Assembly: GCA_910587135.1 (NCBI GenBank)
Contig: CAJULF010000004.1
Location: 28,606 to 92,605 of the forward strand
From: an uncultured Oscillospiraceae bacterium
Lineage (GTDB): Bacteria > Bacillota > Clostridia > Oscillospirales > Ruminococcaceae
Length of the DNA: 64,000 nucleotides
Direction of reading: 5' to 3'
Under the pieces are notes generated by a model, which worked only from the letters and a program-made list of their open reading frames with translations, was not told the DNA's origin and searched no databases. Of this stretch, positions 58,322-64,000 are shown piece by piece. Every line of letters begins with the position of its first letter. The first letter of the stretch is position 1. A program made the position numbers and the translations under genes.

Positions 58322-58666
58322 CTACCATGTGTAACCGCAGCTTTTACATTCCATACTTTTGCCGAGCTTTCCGCTTGCCGCGCCCCACACCTTAATGGAA
58401 ACGGCTCTCGAAATCGTTCCAATGCGCTTTATATCGGCGCTTTGGCAGTTGGGGCACACAGGCGTGCTTGCCTTTATGTGCTCGGGAGCGGCGTCTCTGG
58501 AGGGTGTACGCGTAAGAGTATAAGGGTAAGTCTGCAAGGGGTTTTCCTGCTGCGGCTCGGGCTTGGTTCCGCCCCTTACACTTAGGGCTTTCAGCCGTCC
58601 GCCGCAATTGCCGCACAGCTTCATATCATCGGGATATATCCCGCCGCATTTTCTGCACTTTTTCAT
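58322..58666 (-). CDS. Zinc-ribbon protein of unknown function
   Basis: Protein of 114 residues with two zinc ribbons: CRKCGGIYPDDMKLCGNCGG at the N-terminus (four Cys) and CPNCQSADI...CKSCGYTW at the C-terminus (four Cys). A proline-rich linker (TKPEPQQENPLQTYPYTLTR) lies between. Cytoplasmic. It is coupled to maf by an ATGA overlap and is third in the ppa-maf run. Such proteins may bind nucleic acid or proteins; no specific role can be given. Confidence 0.75.
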   Translation of the reverse strand: MKKCRKCGGIYPDDMKLCGNCGGRLKALSVRGGTKPEPQQENPLQTYPYTLTRTPSRDAAPEHIKASTPVCPNCQSADIKRIGTISRAVSIKVWGAASGKLGKSMECKSCGYTW

Positions 58667-59220
58667 AAAGAACCTCTGCTTTTCAGTACCGCGTTAAGCC
58701 TGCCCACAGGCAACCCCATCACGTTATAATAATCCCCGACGATGCCTTTGATAAGCAGCGCGCCGCGTCCTTGGATACCGTAAGCGCCCGCCTTGTCCAT
58801 AGGCTCTCCCGAAGCGATATATTCCGCGATCTCCCGCTCGGAAAGCGGGTAGAAATCCACGGCGGTCTCCTCTGCGAAAACCTCGCGGTTGCCGTCCGCA
58901 AAGATTACGCACACGCCTGTGAACACGGAATGCCGCCGTCCCGAAAGTGCTCCGAGCATTTCTGCGGCGTTTTTTTCGTCCCTCGGCTTTCCGAGAATTT
59001 TACCGTCAATTGCCACAACGGTGTCCGCGGCGATTATCACCTCGCCGCGGTGCTCCGAATAAATTTCCTCCGCCTTTTGCTTTGCAAGAAGCCGCACAGC
59101 GTCCTCGGGCGCGGATCCTTCGGGGATATCCTCCTCGCCCTTTGCGGGAATTATCTTAAAATTGTCCGTTATCAGTCCCAGAAGCTCGCGGCGGCGGGGT
59201 GAAGCGCTTGCAAGGATCAT
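58663..59220 (-). CDS. maf: Maf-family nucleoside triphosphate pyrophosphatase
   Basis: Enzyme of 185 residues that hydrolyses non-canonical or excess dTTP/UTP to the monophosphate. Signature ASASPRRRELL at residues 4-14, IIAADTVVAIDGKILGKP (catalytic Asp), and the C-terminal AGAYGIQGRGALLIKGI. The start overlaps the ppa stop (ATGA), so the two pyrophosphate-related enzymes are coupled: Maf releases pyrophosphate, which Ppa removes. Confidence 0.93.
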   Translation of the reverse strand: MILASASPRRRELLGLITDNFKIIPAKGEEDIPEGSAPEDAVRLLAKQKAEEIYSEHRGEVIIAADTVVAIDGKILGKPRDEKNAAEMLGALSGRRHSVFTGVCVIFADGNREVFAEETAVDFYPLSEREIAEYIASGEPMDKAGAYGIQGRGALLIKGIVGDYYNVMGLPVGRLNAVLKSRGSL

Positions 59221-59786
59221 TTCTTTTCGTCCTTTTTGTCTGATTTTTCCTTGCCGCGGTTTCCGTAAATTTCATTGTAGTTATCAATGCACTGGCGGAT
59301 AACGTCGACAGCCGCCTTTTGCCCCATGACCTCGTTGACAGCGGTTTCCTTGCCCTCGAGCTGCTTGTATACCGAGAAGAAATGCCGCATTTCCTCAAAA
59401 ATATGGCTGGGCAAAGCCTCTATCCCGCGGTAAGCATTGTAGGTCGGGTCTTCAAAGGGAATGGCGATTATTTTTTCGTCGTTTCTGCCGTTATCAAGCA
59501 TGGTAATGACTCCGATGGGATAGCACTGCACCAGCACCAGCGGATTTATCGGCTCGTTGCAGAGCAGGAGCACGTCCAGCGGGTCGCCGTCGTCAGCCAG
59601 CGTGCGGGGGATAAACCCGTAGTTGGCGGGATAGTGGGTGGAGGTGTAAAGTATTCTGTCAAGGATTATCAAGCCAGTCTGCTTGTCAAGCTCGTATTTT
59701 TTCTTACTGCCCTTTTCGATCTCTATTACCGCCAGAAAATCCGTGGGGGAGATCCTTTCGGGCGCTACGTCATGCCATACGTTCAT
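59217..59786 (-). CDS. ppa: Inorganic pyrophosphatase, family I
   Basis: Enzyme of 189 residues hydrolysing pyrophosphate. Motifs: EIEKGSKKKYELDKQTGLI, the signature DDGDPLDVLLL (catalytic metal Asp residues), and GVITMLDNGRNDEKIIAIP. The Lys-rich tail (GKEKSDKKDEKK) is not part of the core. Start ATG 59786 behind AAAGGA; longer forms would extend past the promoter. First gene of the ppa-maf-zinc ribbon run. Confidence 0.95.
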   Translation of the reverse strand: MNVWHDVAPERISPTDFLAVIEIEKGSKKKYELDKQTGLIILDRILYTSTHYPANYGFIPRTLADDGDPLDVLLLCNEPINPLVLVQCYPIGVITMLDNGRNDEKIIAIPFEDPTYNAYRGIEALPSHIFEEMRHFFSVYKQLEGKETAVNEVMGQKAAVDVIRQCIDNYNEIYGNRGKEKSDKKDEKK

Positions 59787-59837
59787 ATCAGATGTCCTTT
59801 CTCGCCGCCGCTTTGTCCGCGGCAGACTGTTGGATAT

Positions 59838-59866
59838 ATTATACATCATTTTGACGTGAAAATCAA
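59838..59866 (-). promoter_or_regulatory. Promoter of ppa-maf
   Basis: Minus strand TTGATT, 17-base spacer, TATAAT. From 59867 to 60071 nothing else was recognised. Confidence 0.8.
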
Positions 59867-60071
59867 CAGAAATTTTACGTTTTTTATTTGATGAGTCATT
59901 TTTTTCGCAAACTATTCCCAACAAGGGATAAAATATAGGTGTGAAAATTAAATATGGGAAAACGCAAAGCAATCAATTTCCAATATACGGAATATTTCCA
60001 AACTGAATAACTAAATTCGGACGGTGCGGAAAATCAAGTTTAAAAAATGTAAAGAAAATTATTAAAATTGC

Positions 60072-60100
60072 TTGACAAATTATTAAAAGTATGATACAAT
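60072..60100 (+). promoter_or_regulatory. Promoter of the RHH-clpB pair
   Basis: TTGACA (60072-60077), 17-base spacer, TACAAT (60095-60100). No CIRCE and no CtsR-type GGTCAAA repeats are visible around it. Confidence 0.82.
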
Positions 60101-60133
60101 TATTAACACAGGACAGCAAATTCGGAGAGGGGA

Positions 60134-60796
60134 GTGGTTAAAACGGATAAGAGCATTTACAGTCTTGTGTTGTCCGACAGCGTGGTGGAAGCGGTAGATA
60201 TCATGGCGCGCGGCGCGGGACTGAGCCGTTCGGCAATGATAAATCAGCTGCTGGCGGAGCGTGTTGCGTACATCACGCCCGAAATGCGCCTGCGCGATAT
60301 ACTTGCGGCGCTGCAAAACTCCATGAACGGGGAATTTTACCTGACAGAGCAGTCGTCGGGCAGCACGCTTTCCTGCCGCTCTACGCTCAAATACCGATAT
60401 AAGCCCACGATACGGTATTCAGTGGAGATTTACTCGCGCGGAGAAAAAAAGGCGGGAGAACTGCGGGTGGCATTCCGCACACGCAACACGGGTCTGATAG
60501 AGGACCTTACGGGCTTTTTCAGCTGCTGGGCTGCGTTGGAGCAGAAGTATATTGCGGCATCACTTAACCGCAACATAGTCTACACCATTGAAAACGGGCG
60601 GTTCTCCAGAACGCTGAGTATGCCATCCGAAAGCATATCCGACGAAGAGCTTGGTATGGCGGTCGCGGACTATATGGCTATGTTTGACGGGGTAATGAAA
60701 CGGTTCTTCGCGGAACTGCCCGATGTTTCGGCTGCCGCGGCAGCGGCGGAGGAGGGGTACGCGCACGAAATAATACGGCAGTCGGTCATAATCTGA
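60134..60796 (+). CDS. Ribbon-helix-helix protein with unknown C-terminal domain
   Basis: Protein of 220 residues starting at GTG behind GGAGAGGGGA. Residues 6-50 match a CopG/Arc-type ribbon-helix-helix (SIYSLVLSDSVVEAVDIMAR, then AGLSRSAMINQLLAERVAYI). Residues 60-220 form an alpha/beta domain with no family that I recognise (TLKYRYKPTIRYSVEIYSRG, then LRVAFRTRNTGLIEDLTGFF). It precedes clpB by 51 bases on one transcript. As clpB has no CIRCE or CtsR site, this protein may be its regulator; that is inference from position. Confidence 0.65.
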   Translation: MVKTDKSIYSLVLSDSVVEAVDIMARGAGLSRSAMINQLLAERVAYITPEMRLRDILAALQNSMNGEFYLTEQSSGSTLSCRSTLKYRYKPTIRYSVEIYSRGEKKAGELRVAFRTRNTGLIEDLTGFFSCWAALEQKYIAASLNRNIVYTIENGRFSRTLSMPSESISDEELGMAVADYMAMFDGVMKRFFAELPDVSAAAAAAEEGYAHEIIRQSVII

Positions 60797-60847
60797 ACGA
60801 TAACAAAGGGTATCCGACATGCAATTAACTGACAAGGAGGTTTTTAT

Positions 60848-63451
60848 ATGAATCCGAACAAATTCACACAAAAGACAATGGAAGCGGTGCAGGAGGCTCA
60901 GGATCTGTCAATAAGCTATCAGAACAACTGCGTTGAACAGGAGCACTTGCTGTACGCGCTGCTGGCAGATGAGGGCGGACTTGTTCCGCAGATAATCACC
61001 AGAATGAATATTGACGCGGGAGCGGTAAAGACCGCCGCGCTGAAGTTCGTCGAGGGTCTGCCCAGAGTTACGGGCAGCGGCAGGGAAGCGGGGAAGATAC
61101 TGATCTCTCCCGACCTTGACAAGACCTTTACCGAAGCGGAAAAGCAGGCGCAGCACATGAAGGACGAGTATGTTTCGGTAGAGCACCTGCTGCTGGCACT
61201 GACTGAAAAGGCGGGCAGCGGTATAACGGGTATTTTCAGGAGCTTCGGTATTGAAAAGAACCGTTTGCTGAAAGCCATTTCTGAGATACGCGGCAGCGCC
61301 CGCGTCACATCGCAGAATCCCGAGGAAACATATGACGTGCTGAACAAGTACGGGCAGGATTTGGTTGAACTGGCGCGCGCGAACAAGCTCGACCCCGTAA
61401 TAGGGCGTGACAGCGAGATACGCAACGTTATCCGCATTCTTTCCCGAAAGACAAAAAACAATCCCTGCCTTATAGGAGAGCCGGGCGTGGGCAAAACAGC
61501 CATCGCGGAGGGACTTGCGCTGAGAATAGTGCGCGGGGACGTTCCCGCGAATCTTAAGGACAGAAAGCTGTTTTCGCTGGATATGGGCGCTCTTATCGCC
61601 GGCGCGAAATATCAGGGAGAGTTTGAGGAGCGCCTTAAGGCGGTGCTTCAGGAGGTCAAGAAGAGCGAGGGGCGCATTATCCTCTTTATTGACGAGCTTC
61701 ATTTGATAGTGGGCGCGGGAAAATCCGGCGGAGCAATGGACGCGGGCAACCTGCTCAAGCCCATGCTGGCACGCGGCGAGCTTCACTGTATCGGCGCTAC
61801 CACGCTTGACGAATACGGCAAATATATTGAAAAAGACCCCGCTTTGGAGCGCCGCTTCCAGACGGTGCTGGTGGATGAGCCTACCGTGGAGGACTCCATC
61901 TCCATATTGCGTGGACTTAAGGAGCGCTACGAGGTGTTCCACGGCGTAAAAATTCAGGACAGCGCCATAATCGCTGCCGCGACGCTATCCAACCGCTACA
62001 TCACGGACAGATTTCTGCCCGACAAGGCTATAGACCTTGTTGACGAAGCCTGCGCCATGATAAGGACGGAGATGGACTCCATGCCCGCGGAGCTGGACGA
62101 GATATCCCGCAGCATTATGCAGCATGAGATAGAGGAAGCGGCGCTGAAAAAGGAAACGGATAAGCTCTCGCAGGAGCACCTTGCCGATATTCAGAAGGAG
62201 CTTGCCGAGATGCGCGACAAGTTCTCCGCCATGAAAGCAAGATGGGAGAACGAAAAGAATGCCATTACCCGTGTGCAGGATATCCGTAAGGAGATTGAAA
62301 ACACCAACGCGGAGATTGAAAAGGCAAAGCTGGATTACAATCTTAACAAGGCGGCAGAGCTTCAGTACGGAAAGCTGCCGAAGCTTCAGGCGGATTTGCA
62401 GCGCGAAGAGGAAACCGCAGAGCAGGCAAAGGCGGATTCGCTGCTGCGCGATAAGGTCTCCGAGGAGGAGATAGCACGTATAGTTGCGCGGTGGACGGGT
62501 ATCCCCGTGGCAAAGCTGGTGGAGGGAGAAAGACAGAAGATACTGTCGCTGGGTGAAACTCTACACAGGCGCGTAAAGGGTCAGGACGAGGCTGTAAGCC
62601 GCGTTACCGAGGCTATAATGCGCTCCCGCGCGGGTATCAACGACCCAAGAAAGCCGCTCGGTTCATTCATGTTTTTAGGACCGACGGGTGTGGGAAAGAC
62701 CGAGCTTGCCAAGGCTCTTGCGGAATCACTGTTCGATGACGAGCACAATATAGTGCGTCTGGATATGAGCGAGTATATGGAGAAATACAGCGTTTCCCGC
62801 CTTATCGGAGCGCCTCCCGGATATGTCGGGTATGAGGAGGGAGGACAGCTTACCGAGGCGGTGCGCCGCAAGCCCTATTCCGTGGTGCTTTTCGACGAGG
62901 TTGAGAAAGCCCACCCCGACGTGTTCAATGTGCTTCTTCAGGTTCTTGACGACGGTCATATAACCGACGGGCAGGGTCGAACCGTCGATTTTAAGAACAC
63001 CATAATAATTCTGACGTCAAATCTCGGTTCGCAGTTTATTCTTGACGGAATAGACGGGAACGGAAGCATTTCCGAATCGGCAAGAAGCGAGGTAGAGTCG
63101 CTGCTGAAACGCTCATTCCGACCCGAGTTCCTGAACAGACTTGACGAGATAGTATTCTACAAGCCGCTTACCAAGACGGAGATTTTCGGTATCATAGATA
63201 TTCAGACGGCTGATTTGCAAAAGCGCCTTAAGGATAAGCAGCTTACGCTGACCATAAGCGATGAGGCAAAGCAATTCATTGTTGACGCAAGCTACGACCC
63301 GAATTTCGGTGCACGTCCGCTTAAGAGATATATCCAGCGCAACCTCGAAACTCTGATAGCTCAAGAGATACTTGCCGATAAAGTACGGCAGGGAGATACC
63401 ATAAAAATCGGAGTTGCCGACGGCGCGCTTGCGGTAGAGAGCGCAAAATAA
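60848..63451 (+). CDS. clpB: Disaggregase chaperone ClpB
   Basis: AAA+ disaggregase of 867 residues that, with DnaK, threads aggregated proteins. N-terminal Clp-N repeats (1-145), AAA1 with Walker A GEPGVGKT and Walker B LFIDELH, a long coiled middle domain (about 410-525, ALKKETDKLSQEHLADIQKE), which tells ClpB from ClpC, then AAA2 with GPTGVGKT, VVLFDEVEKAHPDVFN and a C-terminal domain starting RPEFLNRLDEIVFY. RBS AAGGAGG. Full length. A terminator and two head-to-head repeats follow. Confidence 0.98.
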   Translation: MNPNKFTQKTMEAVQEAQDLSISYQNNCVEQEHLLYALLADEGGLVPQIITRMNIDAGAVKTAALKFVEGLPRVTGSGREAGKILISPDLDKTFTEAEKQAQHMKDEYVSVEHLLLALTEKAGSGITGIFRSFGIEKNRLLKAISEIRGSARVTSQNPEETYDVLNKYGQDLVELARANKLDPVIGRDSEIRNVIRILSRKTKNNPCLIGEPGVGKTAIAEGLALRIVRGDVPANLKDRKLFSLDMGALIAGAKYQGEFEERLKAVLQEVKKSEGRIILFIDELHLIVGAGKSGGAMDAGNLLKPMLARGELHCIGATTLDEYGKYIEKDPALERRFQTVLVDEPTVEDSISILRGLKERYEVFHGVKIQDSAIIAAATLSNRYITDRFLPDKAIDLVDEACAMIRTEMDSMPAELDEISRSIMQHEIEEAALKKETDKLSQEHLADIQKELAEMRDKFSAMKARWENEKNAITRVQDIRKEIENTNAEIEKAKLDYNLNKAAELQYGKLPKLQADLQREEETAEQAKADSLLRDKVSEEEIARIVARWTGIPVAKLVEGERQKILSLGETLHRRVKGQDEAVSRVTEAIMRSRAGINDPRKPLGSFMFLGPTGVGKTELAKALAESLFDDEHNIVRLDMSEYMEKYSVSRLIGAPPGYVGYEEGGQLTEAVRRKPYSVVLFDEVEKAHPDVFNVLLQVLDDGHITDGQGRTVDFKNTIIILTSNLGSQFILDGIDGNGSISESARSEVESLLKRSFRPEFLNRLDEIVFYKPLTKTEIFGIIDIQTADLQKRLKDKQLTLTISDEAKQFIVDASYDPNFGARPLKRYIQRNLETLIAQEILADKVRQGDTIKIGVADGALAVESAK

Positions 63452-63463
63452 TACAAAAACAAT

Positions 63464-63489
63464 AAAGCCCCGTGTTGTGACGGGGCTTT
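63464..63489 (+). terminator. Terminator of clpB
   Basis: AAAGCCCCG-TGTTGTGA-CGGGGCTTT. Confidence 0.82.
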
Positions 63490-63491
63490 AA

Positions 63492-63681
63492 GATTGTAAA
63501 TGAAGGTTGACTTAAATTGGATTATTTAAAAAATTTCAAAATTCCCGCAAGCACGCGCCGTTCGCTTCGCTCACTCTGCGCGATTTCGGGAACCGGTCAG
63601 AATTTGCACAGCAAATTCTGACACTTTTTGAAATTTCATGCGCCGACATTGCGGTGCAAATAGGTTTTTTCTGAAAGCTGA
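63492..63681 (-). repeat. Family 1 intergenic repeat, copy j
   Basis: Minus orientation, complete: GATTGTAAATGAAGGTTGAC, AAATTTCAAAATTCCCGC, core CAAGCACGCGCCGTTCGC with its inverse, GAATTTGCACAGCAAATTC, TTTTGAAATTTCATGCGCCG, ACATTGCG and the end AAAGCTGA. The bases 63682-63773 hold nothing clear. Confidence 0.92.
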
Positions 63682-63773
63682 AAGCCATCAGTGAATTTTA
63701 TGGGCGGCTTTGTTATTTTATAATGCCGCAAGGTAAAATAGAAGCAAGCTCATGGAACTGCAAAGTAATTTTT

Positions 63774-63968
63774 TCAGCATGTAAAAAAAGCCTATGGACA
63801 ACGTAATGTCGTCGCATGAAATTTCAAAAAGTACACATTTGCCGAATGGCAAATGTGTACGGTTTCCGCAGTCGCGCAGAGCGAAACGAAGTGAAGCGGA
63901 GCGTGAGTGCGGAAATTTTGAAATTTTTTTAAATAATCGGCTTTAGGTCAACCTTTATTATAGGCTGA
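63774..63968 (+). repeat. Family 1 intergenic repeat, copy k
   Basis: Plus orientation, head-to-head with copy j: TCAGCATGTAAAAAAAGCC, GTAATGTCGTCGCATG, AAATTTCAAAAAGT, the palindrome ACACATTTGCC-GAAT-GGCAAATGTGT, core CGCAGTCGCGCAGAGCG, GGAAATTTTGAAATTTTTTT, GGTCAACCTTTATTATA and the end GGCTGA. Confidence 0.92.
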
Positions 63969-63971
63969 GCG

Positions 63972-64000
63972 CACATTTGCCGAATGGCAAATGTGTACGG
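63972..64000. repeat. Extra copy of the palindrome of element k at the window edge
   Basis: CACATTTGCCGAATGGCAAA followed by TGTGTACGG repeats 63834-63862 exactly, directly after the end of copy k. The palindrome is thus a mobile or duplicated module, and a further element probably continues outside. Confidence 0.75.

Overview
The window is a chromosomal segment, probably from a motile, Gram-positive, anaerobic Clostridia of the Oscillospirales/Ruminococcaceae type. The evidence is a Bacillus-like flgK-flgL-(DUF6470)-fliW-csrA-fliD-fliS gene order, CIRCE, T-box and PyrR attenuation controls, a PyrK/PyrD type B dihydroorotate dehydrogenase, a DUF6472 micro-protein, an SPDTG-type wall-sorting tail, and promoters of the form TTGACA-17-TATAAT. 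The species assignment is inference. No tRNA, rRNA, CRISPR array, phage or transposase gene was seen.

Layout. 1-7.9 kb: end of a flagellar late operon (FlgK, FlgL, DUF6470, FliW, CsrA, FliD, FliS, FlgN-like). 8.2-12.3 kb: an EAL-HDOD regulator with its own promoter, a DUF1266 protein, an FkbM methyltransferase and a membrane-anchored unknown. 12.7-16.5 kb: radical SAM protein, SGNH esterase, Rsm22-like methyltransferase and phosphopantetheinyl transferase. 16.8-19.8 kb: a cobalamin riboswitch controlling two surface proteins whose combined domains (alpha/alpha barrel and DUF4430) are those of animal transcobalamin, then a DUF6472 micro-protein. 20.2-25.0 kb: glycogen phosphorylase, GH13 amylase and HIT protein. 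25.2-30.2 kb: a small accessory patch (divergent Xre regulator and 47-aa membrane peptide, GNAT, rplM-rpsI, secreted unknowns, and a second Xre regulator bracketed by direct repeats). 30.2-38.1 kb: a giant CoA-dehydratase-activase-like protein, an SPFH protein and a PcrA-like helicase. 38.3-40.5 kb: CIRCE-groESL. 40.7-52.8 kb (minus strand): a membrane-anchored unknown and a pyrimidine gene run pyrR-pyrC-PEBP-pyrF-orf-carA-carB-orf-pyrK-pyrD (pyrB and pyrE absent). 52.8-59.9 kb (minus strand): two paralogous polysaccharide deacetylases, a frameshifted GNAT, T-box-controlled leuS, and ppa-maf-zinc ribbon. 60.1-63.5 kb: a ribbon-helix-helix protein with clpB.

Strong non-coding structure runs through the window. 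A family of about 170-220 bp non-autonomous repeats occurs at least ten times, with imperfect ends TCAGCTTGTA/TACAAGCTGA, an AAATTTCAAA/TTTGAAATTT inner pair and interchangeable palindromic cores. Complete copies sit beside terminator hairpins, often between two near-identical hairpins. Shorter relatives lie inside operons and end exactly at the Shine-Dalgarno sequence of the next gene. Separately, two structured elements sharing an invariant CTCGCGGG core with co-varying stems lie upstream of glgP and in the groES leader; they look like one uncharacterised RNA motif.

The most interesting candidates are the transcobalamin-like B12 operon, the twin CTCGCGGG RNA motif, the repeat family with its two architectures, and two genes that appear to start at non-standard AUU/AUA codons.
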